A stretch of DNA of 31,911 nucleotides from a virus (IMGVR_UViG_3300037961_001434:5071-36981), one strand, 5' to 3'. Shown: positions 1 to 8,035, numbered from the stretch's first letter. Numbers and translations: made by a program. The notes: generated from the letters alone by a model not told the origin.

Positions 1-1
1 T

Positions 2-1531
2 AACACTTGTGATATTGCTGCTAATGGTATTGAGCGTCGTCTCTATATCGCTAAGGACAAAGGTAGCATCGACTTTAGTGCTGATGCTGCTGGTGCAGTT
101 CAAGATACTAACTCTAACGCTTCCACACCTTCTTCTGTAAGACCTGAGTATCCTGAGCGTGAGTATCTGCCTGGTTCTAAGTGGATCAACGTAGCACCTC
201 GTCCTGGTACTTCACTCTATGCAAGCAATGCAGGTGGTCACCGTGACGAACTTCACATTCTTGTTATTGACATTGACGGTAAGGTCACAGGTACTACTGG
301 CGCAGTTCTTGAGCGTTTCATTGGTGTATCTAAAGCATCTGATGCTAAGACTTCTGTTGGTGAAGTAAACTACTACAAGGAAGTAGTTAAGCAACGCTCT
401 GAATATATTTTCTGGGGTAAGCATGAAACTGGTGCAATGGCAGCGACTGCTTCTGCTGCTGATGGTAACTTCGGTCTAACCGCTGCTTCACGTCAGTTCA
501 ACGTTCTTCGTTCTTCTGCTGGATCTACAGGTTATCCTGATGGTCGCACAACCTTTGGTTCTAAGAACAACGCTACTCATTACTATCGCCTTACTGGTGG
601 TGTTGACTATTCTGTATCTGGTGGTAACTACAGTGTTACTAATACCGACATTGCAAGTGCATACGAATTAGTCGAAGATCCTGAGTCTCAAACTATTGAC
701 TACATCCTTACTGGACCTTCTGGTGCAGATGATGCTTCTGCAATCGCTAAGGTTACTTCTTTGGTCAATATTGCTGATGAGAGAAGGGACTGTGTGGTAT
801 TCGTTTCTCCTCGTAGAGGAAACGTAATTGGAATTTCCAATAGCACAACCATCACAGACAACATGGTTGCATTCTTTGATCAACTTCCTAGTTCTTCTTA
901 CTTGGTATTTGACTCTGGTTACAAGTACATTTACGATAAGTACAATGATGTATACCGTTATGTACCTTGCAACGGTGATGTCGCTGGTCTCTGTCTTCAA
1001 ACAACCGAAGTGGCAGAGCCTTGGTTCTCTCCCGCAGGTTTCGCTCGTGGTGTCTTGAGAAATGCAATCAAACTTGCATACACTCCTACTAAGACACAAC
1101 GCGACAAACTCTATAATGCAAGAGTCAACCCAATCGTAGCTTTCCCTGGTCAGGGCGTAGTCCTGTTCGGTGATAAGACTGCTCTTGGATTTGCTTCCGC
1201 ATTCGACAGAATCAACGTTCGTCGTCTGTTCCTCACTATCGAGCGTGTTATCGGTGGTGCTGCTAAGTCTCAACTCTTTGAACAGAATGATGAGTCACAA
1301 CGTTCACTCTTCCTCAACATCGTGGAACCTTATCTCCGTGATGTACAAGGTCGTCGTGGTGTAACTGACTTCCTCGTCAAGTGCGATAGCGACAACAACC
1401 CACCTGAGGCAGTTGATCGTGGTGAGTTCTATGCGGAGATCTTCGTGAAACCCACAAGAACAATCAACTTCATCACACTGACATTCGTAGCAACCAGAAC
1501 TGGTGTTGCATTCACTGAAGTAGCAAGCTGA
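2..1531 (+). CDS. gp18: Tail sheath protein gp18, 3' part
   Basis: The frame is open from the first bases of the window to a TGA at 1529-1531, about 509 codons, so the gene starts upstream. The product is the contractile tail sheath subunit, which stacks as hexamers around the gp19 tube and shortens at DNA injection. The C-terminal region carries the conserved sheath domain: an RRLFLTIER segment, a FLVKCDSDNNPPE segment and a final beta-rich stretch ending in VAFTEVAS. Family assignment rests on these motifs and on the next genes, gp19 and gp20, as in T4. A strong hairpin terminator follows directly. An internal ATG at 437 gives an apparent shorter ORF but the reading frame is clearly continuous upstream of it. 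Confidence 0.95.
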   Translation, partial: NTCDIAANGIERRLYIAKDKGSIDFSADAAGAVQDTNSNASTPSSVRPEYPEREYLPGSKWINVAPRPGTSLYASNAGGHRDELHILVIDIDGKVTGTTGAVLERFIGVSKASDAKTSVGEVNYYKEVVKQRSEYIFWGKHETGAMAATASAADGNFGLTAASRQFNVLRSSAGSTGYPDGRTTFGSKNNATHYYRLTGGVDYSVSGGNYSVTNTDIASAYELVEDPESQTIDYILTGPSGADDASAIAKVTSLVNIADERRDCVVFVSPRRGNVIGISNSTTITDNMVAFFDQLPSSSYLVFDSGYKYIYDKYNDVYRYVPCNGDVAGLCLQTTEVAEPWFSPAGFARGVLRNAIKLAYTPTKTQRDKLYNARVNPIVAFPGQGVVLFGDKTALGFASAFDRINVRRLFLTIERVIGGAAKSQLFEQNDESQRSLFLNIVEPYLRDVQGRRGVTDFLVKCDSDNNPPEAVDRGEFYAEIFVKPTRTINFITLTFVATRTGVAFTEVAS

Positions 1532-1553
1532 TAAAAACCTAACAATCTAAAAG

Positions 1554-1586
1554 TTTCAGGGGTCCTCGCGGACCTCTGAAATTTTT
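1554..1586 (+). terminator. Intrinsic terminator after gp18
   Basis: A 12-bp inverted repeat (1554-1565 with 1570-1581, one G-T wobble) around a TCGC loop is followed by TTTTT at 1582-1586. It separates gp18 from gp19, so gp19 probably needs its own promoter; the motif at 1593 fits that. Confidence 0.9.
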
Positions 1587-1592
1587 CATTTA

Positions 1593-1600
1593 TCTAAATA
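1593..1600 (+). promoter_or_regulatory. Late promoter motif TCTAAATA before gp19
   Basis: TCTAAATA lies about 30 bp upstream of the gp19 ATG and just after the gp18 terminator. It resembles the T4 late -10 element TATAAATA recognised by gp55. This is a motif match only. Confidence 0.55.
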
Positions 1601-1630
1601 TAACTGAAGAGACGGAGCAAATTAAAAACA

Positions 1631-2218
1631 ATGGCAAAAAGAGGAACTCTTGACGATTTTAAGGCAAATGTCGCATCTGACTTTGCACGTCCTAATCTAT
1701 TCCAAGTTGATCTGGCATTTCCCGCAGGTATTATCAATAACGCAGGTTTAGTAGAACTCGGTAAGTTTACTGTTCGCGCAGCAAACCTCCCTGCTTCTCA
1801 GATTGGTGTTATCGAAGTTCCTTTTAGAGGTCGTGTTCTCAAGATCGCTGGAGATAGAACGTTTGAACCTTGGACAATCACAGTTCAGAACGATAGTAAG
1901 TTCGTTCTTAGATCCGCATTTGAATTGTGGGCATCTTCTGTTCAAGCATATAACGAAAACTTTACATCCGCTGCAGGTCTTGGTGATGCAGATGATAGCA
2001 CTGGTTACTTCGCTGACATGACTGTTCATCAGTTAGCACGCGACGTTAAAGACGGTGATAAGCCTAAGATCCTTAAGTCTTACAGGTTCTATAACGTATT
2101 CCCAAGTGCAATTGCTGCTATCGATCTTGACTTCGGTAACAATGACGCTATTGAAGAATTCACAGTTGAACTCCAGACACAATACTGGACCCCAATTGAT
2201 GCCACTGTGGATGCTTGA
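1631..2218 (+). CDS. gp19: Tail tube protein gp19
   Basis: The 195-aa product is the inner tail tube subunit (T4 gp19 is 163 aa). It forms the channel for DNA and the core on which gp18 assembles. The beta-rich tube fold is indicated by the FTVRAANLPASQIGVIEVPF segment (residues about 45-65), the following TITVQND strand, and the position between gp18 and gp20. GGAG at about 1615 is a rather distant Shine-Dalgarno; the ATG at 1631 is the first in frame. A second gene at 9538 shares this pattern, so the phage carries two tube-fold proteins. Confidence 0.93.
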   Translation: MAKRGTLDDFKANVASDFARPNLFQVDLAFPAGIINNAGLVELGKFTVRAANLPASQIGVIEVPFRGRVLKIAGDRTFEPWTITVQNDSKFVLRSAFELWASSVQAYNENFTSAAGLGDADDSTGYFADMTVHQLARDVKDGDKPKILKSYRFYNVFPSAIAAIDLDFGNNDAIEEFTVELQTQYWTPIDATVDA

Positions 2219-2224
2219 TAAATA
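2217..2224 (+). promoter_or_regulatory. Late promoter motif GATAAATA before gp20
   Basis: GATAAATA overlaps the gp19 stop codon and sits 27 bp upstream of the gp20 ATG. Seven of eight bases match the T4 late consensus TATAAATA. Its placement suggests separate late expression of the portal gene. Confidence 0.6.
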
Positions 2225-2251
2225 GTATCGGACCAATAAATTTTAAATATA

Positions 2252-3850
2252 ATGTCTCAGCAGCTCTTTGGATTTTCACTAGAGAGAGCGAAGAAGGTCC
2301 CTAAGGGGCCTTCTTTTGTTCAAAAAGATAGTATGGATGGTTCGCAACCTATTGTAGGTGGCGGATACTATGGGTATTCTGTTGACTTTGATGGTACTGT
2401 TCGTAATGATTATGAATTAATTACCCGATATCGGGAAATGGTTCTACAACCTGAATGTGATAGTGCGGTTGATGATATCGTAAATGAAACAATTTGCGGT
2501 AATTTTGATGATGTGCCTGTAGAAGTAGAACTATCTAATCTCAAGCAATCAGAAAAAATCAAAAAATTAATCAGGGAGGAGTTTCAACACATTCTTCGCC
2601 TGCTTGATTTTGAAAATAGATCTTATGAAATCTTCCGTAGATGGTATGTTGACGGTAGACTGTTCTATCATAAGATTATTGATCCCAAAAATCCTTCAGC
2701 AGGTCTTACCGAGTTGCGTTATATTGACCCTCGTAAGATTCGCAAGGTTACTGAGTATGAGCAAAAGCGTCCAGAGCAACTGCGCGGCGTAGATCTCAAT
2801 ACTCAATTGACACAGAAAGCAGCAGAATACTTTCTGTATAACCCAAAAGGTTTGAAGAACTCAACCAATCAAGGCATGAAAATTGCTTCTGATTCAGTTA
2901 CTTATTGCCATTCTGGTATTCAGGATCTCAATAAGAATATGACTCTTTCACACCTTCATAAAGCAATCAAAGCAGTAAATCAACTGCGAATGATTGAAGA
3001 CTCTCTGGTCATCTATCGTTTGAGTAGAGCACCAGAACGTAGAATTTTCTACATTGATGTGGGTAATCTTCCTAAGAACAAAGCGGAACAGTATCTCCGC
3101 GAAGTTATGGGTAGATATCGTAATAAGTTGGTTTATGATGCCAACACTGGAGAAATCAAAGATGACAAAAAATTCATGTCAATGCTTGAGGACTTCTGGT
3201 TACCAAGAAGGGAAGGCGGTAGAGGAACTGAGATCTCTACGTTGCCAGGTGGACAAAATCTTGGAGAACTTGAGGATGTCAAATACTTCCAAAAGAAGCT
3301 ATATAAAGCATTGAACGTTCCGTCTTCTAGATTAGAAACGGAAACTACATTCAATATCGGTCGCGCTGCAGAAATTACTAGGGACGAAGTAAAGTTCCAG
3401 AAGTTTATTGCACGTCTCCGTAAGAGATTCTCTGAATTGTTCATGGATCTCCTTAAAACTCAACTCATTCTGAAAGGCGTTATGTCTATTGAAGAGTGGG
3501 ATGATATGAAGGAGCATATTCAATTCGACTTCATTGCTGACAACTACTTCACTGAACTGAAGGAAATTGAAATCCGCAATGAGCGTATGAATCAAGTTAA
3601 CACTATGGATCCTTATGTCGGCAAGTATTTCTCTATTGATTACATGCGCCGTCAAGTCCTGAAACAAACCGAACAGGAGATCAAGGAAATTGACAAACAA
3701 ATCAACTCTGAACGCGAAGCAGGTCTTATTCTTGATCCAGAAGCAGAGATGGATCCCGCTATGGATCCTGGCGCTGGAGGATCTGAAGGGGCAATGCCTG
3801 CTGAACAACCGCAAGTAGACGCGGGAGATCTCCGAAGAGGAGAATTCTAA
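2252..3850 (+). CDS. gp20: Portal vertex protein gp20
   Basis: The 532-aa product matches T4 gp20 (524 aa) in length and order. It forms the dodecameric ring at one capsid vertex that starts head assembly, docks the terminase and joins the neck. Characteristic segments include the RNDYELITRYREM region (residues about 50-65), the EIKDDKKFMSMLEDFWLPRR region (around residues 300-320) and the LETETTFNIGRAAEI region. The C-terminus is acidic and Gly/Pro-rich. The first 20 codons contain a terminator-like hairpin (2291-2318), described separately. The gene is followed by tandem late-type motifs and the core gene. Confidence 0.96.
   Translation: MSQQLFGFSLERAKKVPKGPSFVQKDSMDGSQPIVGGGYYGYSVDFDGTVRNDYELITRYREMVLQPECDSAVDDIVNETICGNFDDVPVEVELSNLKQSEKIKKLIREEFQHILRLLDFENRSYEIFRRWYVDGRLFYHKIIDPKNPSAGLTELRYIDPRKIRKVTEYEQKRPEQLRGVDLNTQLTQKAAEYFLYNPKGLKNSTNQGMKIASDSVTYCHSGIQDLNKNMTLSHLHKAIKAVNQLRMIEDSLVIYRLSRAPERRIFYIDVGNLPKNKAEQYLREVMGRYRNKLVYDANTGEIKDDKKFMSMLEDFWLPRREGGRGTEISTLPGGQNLGELEDVKYFQKKLYKALNVPSSRLETETTFNIGRAAEITRDEVKFQKFIARLRKRFSELFMDLLKTQLILKGVMSIEEWDDMKEHIQFDFIADNYFTELKEIEIRNERMNQVNTMDPYVGKYFSIDYMRRQVLKQTEQEIKEIDKQINSEREAGLILDPEAEMDPAMDPGAGGSEGAMPAEQPQVDAGDLRRGEF
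2291..2318 (+). other. Terminator-like hairpin inside the start of gp20
   Basis: Bases 2291-2301 pair with 2305-2315 (11 bp, one T-G wobble) around a 3-nt loop, and the 3' arm runs into TTTT. It lies 40 bp inside the portal gene and encodes part of KKVPKGPSF. It looks like an intrinsic terminator or attenuator, but it may simply follow from the codons. Confidence 0.5.
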
Positions 3851-3860
3851 ATAATAAATA
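3847..3860 (+). promoter_or_regulatory. Tandem late promoter motifs before the core gene
   Basis: CTAAATA (3847-3853) is followed at once by AATAAATA (3853-3860), ending 20 bp before the ATG at 3880. Two overlapping late-type boxes could give alternative start sites. Motif evidence only. Confidence 0.5.
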
Positions 3861-3879
3861 ACAATGTGAGAGGATTATT

Positions 3880-4209
3880 ATGCCTAGCGAAATTGCACAA
3901 CAAATCGTACAACAAATTTTCGGAGACGATAAAGCGAAAGCGATCGATTCCGTAAATGATGCGTTAGCGGCTGCAGCATTCGATGCAGTTCAACAACGTA
4001 AAATCGAATTTGCTCAAAGTATGGGATTTGAATTGGACGATACCGCACAAGATGCTGCAGATGAAATTGCAGATAATCTGCCCGATGAGTCCGAGCAACC
4101 AGAAACTGTTGAAGTTGATGGTCGCAAACCAGAAGATCCTCCCGCAGAAGTAGAGCAACCTACCGCTGAACAACAACCTGAGGAACAAACAGATGAGACT
4201 GATAGCTGA
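3880..4209 (+). CDS. Prohead core protein, gp67-like
   Basis: The 109-aa protein has an Ala/Gln-rich helical N-terminal half and, from about residue 65, a very acidic Pro/Glu/Gln tail. In T4 the gene directly after the portal gene is 67, a small acidic component of the prohead core later degraded by gp21. Position (gp20 - this - gp21), size and acidity support the same role, but sequence similarity to T4 gp67 could not be confirmed by eye. A purine-rich GAGAGG lies about 10 bases before the ATG. The last 17 nt overlap gp21. Confidence 0.65.
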   Translation: MPSEIAQQIVQQIFGDDKAKAIDSVNDALAAAAFDAVQQRKIEFAQSMGFELDDTAQDAADEIADNLPDESEQPETVEVDGRKPEDPPAEVEQPTAEQQPEEQTDETDS

Positions 4210-4837
4210 AGAAATCGAAAGCGTTGACTTTCTCTGTGAAGAGAAGGAAGGCAAAAAGAATTACTTCATTGAAGGTATCTTTCTGCAGTCGGAAATTAAA
4301 AACCGCAACAACAGAATGTATCCTCAGAAAACTTTGGCACGGGAAGTTGCTAAATACGATGAGAACTACATTCAAAAAGGGCGTGCCCTTGGCGAATTAG
4401 GTCATCCCGATGGTCCTTCCATCAATCTTGACCGCGTTTCACATAAGATTCTTTCCCTTAAGGAAGACGGAAATAACTTTATCGGTAAGGCAAAGTTACT
4501 CGAAACTCCTATGGGTAAGATCGCAAAAGACCTCTTAAGTGAGGGAGTGCGTTTGGGTGTTTCATCCAGAGGCATGGGTTCTATCCGTAAGGAAGAGAAC
4601 TGTAATGTGGTAATGGACGACTTCATGCTTGCAACTGCTGCTGATATCGTCGCTGACCCCTCAGCACCTGATGCTTTCGTTGATGGAATCATGGAAGGTA
4701 AAGAGTGGGTTTGGGATAATGGTATCCTAAAAGAGTCTGCAGTAGCAGAAATTAAACAAGAAATTGATCAAGCAACACTGATTAACATCCAAGAGCGCAA
4801 AATTTCCGCGTTTGAGGCGTTTTTAAAGAGTTTGTGA
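4193..4837 (+). CDS. gp21: Prohead core protease gp21
   Basis: The 214-aa product (T4 gp21 212 aa) is the serine protease that degrades the scaffold and trims capsid proteins during head maturation. The herpesvirus-like protease triad can be placed at H71 in GELGHPDG, S124 or S125 in GVSSRG, and an Asp in DIVADPSAPD (residues 151-160). The ATG at 4193 overlaps the upstream core gene, suggesting translational coupling. It is followed by gp22, its main substrate. Confidence 0.95.
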   Translation: MRLIAEEIESVDFLCEEKEGKKNYFIEGIFLQSEIKNRNNRMYPQKTLAREVAKYDENYIQKGRALGELGHPDGPSINLDRVSHKILSLKEDGNNFIGKAKLLETPMGKIAKDLLSEGVRLGVSSRGMGSIRKEENCNVVMDDFMLATAADIVADPSAPDAFVDGIMEGKEWVWDNGILKESAVAEIKQEIDQATLINIQERKISAFEAFLKSL

Positions 4838-4839
4838 TT

Positions 4840-4847
4840 TATAAATA
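4840..4847 (+). promoter_or_regulatory. Consensus T4 late promoter TATAAATA before gp22
   Basis: TATAAATA matches all eight bases of the T4 late consensus, begins three bases after the gp21 stop and lies 38 bp upstream of the gp22 ATG. It is the best late-type motif in an intergenic position here and could drive gp22 and gp23, since no similar box is seen between those two. Confidence 0.75.
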
Positions 4848-4884
4848 AATAAAGACAACGCAAAGTATAAACGGAGTTTTACAA

Positions 4885-5910
4885 ATGTCTGAGACCCTCG
4901 ACAAAGAGTTAGATAACATGGAGCAAGTGGACGAAGGCTCTAATCCTGTCACCAAAAACGCAAAACCTGGTGATCCTATCGACACCTCTAAAGGTGGCGC
5001 AACTAAAGTTATCGACGTTAACACCGATTCGGAAGAAGGTGCTAAAGGTACGAAGAACGCAGGTGCTTCTGCAGCAGGTGCTGTGAAGCATGAAGGTTCT
5101 AAGTCCCTTTCGACAAAACCGTCTGATGCTTCCGCAAAAATGGAGGAAACTGAAGATGGCGAAGAAGCAATCACCGAAACCAAGTACGACTTTACTCAAG
5201 ATGTTGACGCTCTTGTATCTGGTGAGGAACTCTCAGAAGAATTCAGAGAACGTGCAGTAACGATCTTTGAAGCTGCTGTAACATCTCGCGTTAACGATGA
5301 AGTTAAAGCGTTGCAAGAAGCATTTGAATCTACTTTGACTGAAGAAGTCGCAAAGATTCAAACAGAATTGGCCGAGAAGGTAGACGATTATCTCTCTTAT
5401 GCCGCCGATACATGGATGAAGGAAAATTCCCTTCAGATCGAGCACGGCATTAAGACTGAGATGGCAGAATCGTTCTTCAAAGGTCTAAAAGGTCTCTTCT
5501 TAGAGCACAACTTTACAGTGCCTGAGGAGAAGTTTAACCTGCTCGATGGAATGGCAGGTGAACTTGATGATATGGAGAATAAGCTCAACGAACAAATCGA
5601 CGCTAATGTTGCATTGAACAAGCGCATTGGCGAATTTGTAAAAATGGAAATTGTGAACGAATGCGCTACTGGTCTCGCAGAGACACAGAAGGAGAAGCTC
5701 GCTTCTCTTGCAGAGGGTGTTGAGTTTGAAACTGAAGAAGACTATCGCAAGAAAGTCGAAACGATTAAGGAATCCTACTTCACTAGAAAGGCCGAACTTA
5801 CAGAATCTGTAAGTGACCCCACTGAAGAAGCATCGGAACCCCTTGTCGAAAGCACAACGAGTGGATCAATGTCGAAGTACGTTGATGCTATCGCTCGCTG
5901 GTCCAAATAA
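4885..5910 (+). CDS. gp22: Prohead scaffold (core) protein gp22
   Basis: The 341-aa, Glu/Lys-rich product is the major internal scaffold around which the capsid shell assembles; gp21 later degrades it. The first 90 or so residues are low-complexity and acidic. The rest is predicted helical, with charged heptad-like stretches typical of coiled-coil scaffolds (for example around residues 110-180 and 230-310). It is longer than T4 gp22 (269 aa), the difference lying mainly in the N-terminal disordered region. Position between gp21 and gp23 supports the call. The start ATG at 4885 follows CGGAG. Confidence 0.88.
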   Translation: MSETLDKELDNMEQVDEGSNPVTKNAKPGDPIDTSKGGATKVIDVNTDSEEGAKGTKNAGASAAGAVKHEGSKSLSTKPSDASAKMEETEDGEEAITETKYDFTQDVDALVSGEELSEEFRERAVTIFEAAVTSRVNDEVKALQEAFESTLTEEVAKIQTELAEKVDDYLSYAADTWMKENSLQIEHGIKTEMAESFFKGLKGLFLEHNFTVPEEKFNLLDGMAGELDDMENKLNEQIDANVALNKRIGEFVKMEIVNECATGLAETQKEKLASLAEGVEFETEEDYRKKVETIKESYFTRKAELTESVSDPTEEASEPLVESTTSGSMSKYVDAIARWSK

Positions 5911-5944
5911 TTTAAAACTACTTTAACTCGGAGACAAAAACCTA

Positions 5945-7330
5945 ATGGCTAACATTAAGCAACTCCAGGAAAAGTGGGCACCCGTTCTGAATCACGATTC
6001 TCTGCCCGAGATTGAGGATTCTCATAAGAAAGGCGTAGTCGCACAACTTCTGGAAAACCAAGAAAAAGCATTAACTGAAGAAGCTGGTATCCTTAACGAG
6101 ACTCTTCAAACAACAGGTTATACTGGTGGCGATACTGCAACTGGTCCTGTTGCTGGTTTCGATCCTGTACTGATCTCTTTGATCAGACGTTCGATGCCTC
6201 AATTGATCGCCTATGATATTGCAGGCGTTCAACCGATGACTGGTCCTACTGGACTGATCTTCGCAATGCGTACTAACTACGGTAGCGAAAGAGATCCTAA
6301 CGCTGGCGGTTACGATGAAGCATTCTTCAACGAGCCTAACGCTGGTTTCTCTGGTGGTGCTGGTAACGCATACGATCCTGGCGCTTCCTCTTCTGCTAAC
6401 AACGATGCTGAGGGTAACAACCCTGCACTGTTGAACGACTCCCCTGCTGGTACATACGAGCAGACTGGTGACGCAACAGGCATGAGCACTTCTACTGCAG
6501 AAGGACTTGACGACAGCAACGCAACTAACACTGCCTTCCGTGAGATGGGTTTCTCCATCGAGAAGGTAACCGTTACTGCGAAGTCTAGAGCACTCAAAGC
6601 TGAGTACAGCATTGAACTTGCTCAAGACCTTAAGGCAATTCACGGTTTGGATGCCGAGCAAGAGCTCGCTAACATCCTCAGCACTGAAATCCTTGCTGAA
6701 ATCAACCGTGAAGTTGTTCGTACCATCTACACAAACGCTGTTGCTGGTGCTCAGAACAACACTGCTAATGGCGGTATCTTTGACCTCGACGTTGACTCCA
6801 ACGGTAGATGGTCTGTAGAGAAGTTCAAAGGTCTTCTGTTCCAAATCGAAAGAGATGCTAACGCTATCGGTCAGCAAACTCGTCGCGGGAAGGGCAACAT
6901 CCTCATCTGCTCTGCTGATGTGGCTTCTGCTCTCGGTATGGCAGGCGTACTTGACTACTCTCCTGCTCTTAACGGCAACAACGCTCTTACAGGTGTAGAC
7001 GATACTTCCTCTACTCTCGTAGGTACACTCAACGGTAAGATCAAGGTCTACGTTGATCCTTATTCTGCTAACGTTGCAGATAAGCACTTCTATGTTGCTG
7101 GTTACAAGGGTACTTCCCCTTATGACGCAGGTCTGTTCTATTGCCCTTACGTTCCTCTTCAGCAGGTTCGTGCGATTAATCCTAACACCTTCCAGCCCAA
7201 GATTGGCTTCAAGACTCGTTACGGAATGGTTTCTAACCCCTTCGCACAGGGTCTTACACAAGGTAGCGGTGCCCTTACTGCTAATACTAACAAGTATTAC
7301 AGAAGAGTTCAGGTTGCTAACCTTATGTGA
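5945..7330 (+). CDS. gp23: Major capsid protein gp23
   Basis: The 461-aa product (T4 gp23 521 aa precursor) forms the capsid hexamers. Recognisable T4-family segments are DPVLISLIRRSMPQLIAYDI (residues about 75-95), GPTGLIFAMRTNYG, and the C-terminal KIGFKTRYGMVSNPFA. Candidate gp21 cleavage sites of the L/I-x-E type occur at residues 43-45 (LTE) and 50-52 (LNE), which would remove a short propeptide. CGGAG lies about 11 bases before the ATG. A terminator follows the stop codon. Confidence 0.97.
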   Translation: MANIKQLQEKWAPVLNHDSLPEIEDSHKKGVVAQLLENQEKALTEEAGILNETLQTTGYTGGDTATGPVAGFDPVLISLIRRSMPQLIAYDIAGVQPMTGPTGLIFAMRTNYGSERDPNAGGYDEAFFNEPNAGFSGGAGNAYDPGASSSANNDAEGNNPALLNDSPAGTYEQTGDATGMSTSTAEGLDDSNATNTAFREMGFSIEKVTVTAKSRALKAEYSIELAQDLKAIHGLDAEQELANILSTEILAEINREVVRTIYTNAVAGAQNNTANGGIFDLDVDSNGRWSVEKFKGLLFQIERDANAIGQQTRRGKGNILICSADVASALGMAGVLDYSPALNGNNALTGVDDTSSTLVGTLNGKIKVYVDPYSANVADKHFYVAGYKGTSPYDAGLFYCPYVPLQQVRAINPNTFQPKIGFKTRYGMVSNPFAQGLTQGSGALTANTNKYYRRVQVANLM

Positions 7331-7350
7331 TCTAATCACAACTAATTTTA

Positions 7351-7377
7351 AGAGGGTGCTTGACACCCTCTTTTTTT
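7351..7377 (+). terminator. Intrinsic terminator after gp23
   Basis: AGAGGGTG (7351-7358) pairs perfectly with CACCCTCT (7364-7371) around a 5-nt loop, followed by a run of seven T. The loop and 3' arm also hold the -35 box of the next promoter, so the structural operon ends where the next transcript's promoter begins. Confidence 0.93.
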
Positions 7378-7387
7378 ATGCTATAAT
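7360..7387 (+). promoter_or_regulatory. Consensus sigma-70 promoter for the RNA after gp23
   Basis: TTGACA (7360-7365) and TATAAT (7382-7387) are both perfect matches to the sigma-70 consensus with a 16-bp spacer. The -35 box lies inside the gp23 terminator hairpin. Expected start of transcription is near 7394. No protein gene follows for 390 bp. Confidence 0.82.
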
Positions 7388-7601
7388 TTATTTGTAAGGA
7401 AGGGACGCCTGACTTACAGGGAGTGACTGAATAAACTTACTGGCATTTTGCTAGTTAAGGTGATAAGACAGGGGTGGTGCCCGCTGCTGGGAACAGTAGA
7501 ACTACATACCAAGTAGGTCTTAGGCATAGAAGTATTTCTAAACTGTAGAAATGCCCTTCTATTGTTGGTATACAGGAATCCAACCTCCCACACACACCAC
7601 A

Positions 7602-7609
7602 CATAAATA
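7602..7609 (+). promoter_or_regulatory. Late-type motif CATAAATA inside the ncRNA
   Basis: CATAAATA matches seven of eight bases of the late consensus. A transcript from it would begin near 7620, cross the terminator at 7631-7669 and, on read-through, reach the small ORFs at 7783 and 7833. Weak evidence. Confidence 0.3.
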
Positions 7610-7630
7610 GTGACGAATATCGTCGCCACC

Positions 7631-7669
7631 GAGGGAAGTCTGGTCAGAATCAGACACTCCCTCTTTTTT
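7631..7669 (+). terminator. Intrinsic terminator of the ncRNA
   Basis: GAGGGA (7631-7636) pairs with TCCCTC (7658-7663) and, inside, GTCTG (7638-7642) pairs with CAGAC (7651-7655). Six T follow at 7664-7669. It would end the transcript from the 7360 promoter at about 275 nt. Confidence 0.88.
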
Positions 7670-7782
7670 ATTGTAATGTATCTTCGTATACAAAAAATAA
7701 GAGTTATGTCAAGGGACAAAGTACCTATGGGTTTTGTCAGAGTTTGTATATAAGTAGTAGTAGAATTAAGCGAGGTGGAAAA

Positions 7783-7863
7783 ATGATCCCTACCCTTTAC
7801 CATATTATGAAGACCAGTTACGGAGTGAGATCATGCACAACATCACATCGAGCAATCAGTTAA
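7783..7863 (+). CDS. Possible 26-aa leader peptide
   Basis: An ATG at 7783 follows GAGG (7772-7775) with 7-base spacing and opens a 26-codon frame ending at TAA 7861-7863. It overlaps the start of the 58-aa gene at 7833 by 31 nt in another frame. The good ribosome site and overlap suggest a coupled leader peptide, but the product has no recognisable features and may not be made. The 113 bp before it (7670-7782) hold no gene; a late-like box TATAAGTA occurs at 7749-7756. Confidence 0.3.
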   Translation: MIPTLYHIMKTSYGVRSCTTSHRAIS

Positions 7864-8009
7864 ACGAGTGGCGTCATTTCGAGGATACAGTCGATACTAT
7901 TTCTGTCGAGAACCAGAAACTAAATGACTACTACGAATGTCTGATTGAATGCGAGATCACACATCAAAATTCATGTAAACGAATTTGCAAGGAGGTCCTT
8001 ATGACCTAA
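7833..8009 (+). CDS. Small hypothetical protein, 58 aa
   Basis: The ATG at 7833 is preceded by GGAG (7822-7825) with ideal 7-base spacing; the frame ends at TAA 8007-8009. The product is acidic and polar, likely helical, and carries three cysteines (two in YECLIECE, one near residue 48, plus C52). A terminator follows at 8036, so this is probably a single small transcription unit with the upstream leader. No family is recognised. Ribosome site, codon use and flanking terminators make it a likely real gene. Confidence 0.68.
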   Translation: MHNITSSNQLNEWRHFEDTVDTISVENQKLNDYYECLIECEITHQNSCKRICKEVLMT

Positions 8010-8035
8010 ATAAATTACCGTGTGAAGGAAGTGTT

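Larger units (their letters stand above)
7394..7670 (+). ncRNA. Structured non-coding RNA, family not recognised
   Basis: The interval lies between a consensus sigma-70 promoter and an intrinsic terminator and has many stops in all forward frames. It contains nested pairings: 7393-7398 with 7413-7418; 7436-7445 with 7449-7459 (one bulge); a closing helix 7474-7479 (GTGGTG) with 7595-7600 (CACCAC). Inside this are 7484-7489 with 7494-7499, capped by a GGAA tetraloop, and 7506-7512 (ATACCAA) with 7565-7571, holding 7534-7539 with 7547-7552. A further hairpin is 7612-7616 with 7620-7624. It might be a regulatory sRNA, an RNA decoy, or a riboswitch-like leader of the small genes at 7783-8009. AAGGAAGGGACGCC at 7396-7409 faintly resembles glutamine-riboswitch core sequence, but the partner strand is missing. 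Confidence 0.7.

Noticed and set aside
668-1273. Minus-strand open frame opposite gp18
   Set aside because: Shadow of the sheath gene without ribosome site or recognisable product.
6071-7366. Long minus-strand open frame opposite gp23
   Set aside because: It is the complement of a highly expressed capsid gene; Ser/Arg/Val-rich product with no fold, typical of shadow frames.
7631-7645. Similarity of GAGGGAAGTCTGG to the conserved 5' part of RNase P RNA
   Set aside because: The element is the 5' arm of a terminator at the end of the transcript, and no other RNase P elements were found.
7414-7803. Minus-strand open frame of 129 codons opposite the ncRNA
   Set aside because: No ribosome site, odd composition, and it lies across a promoter, helices and a terminator of the plus strand.
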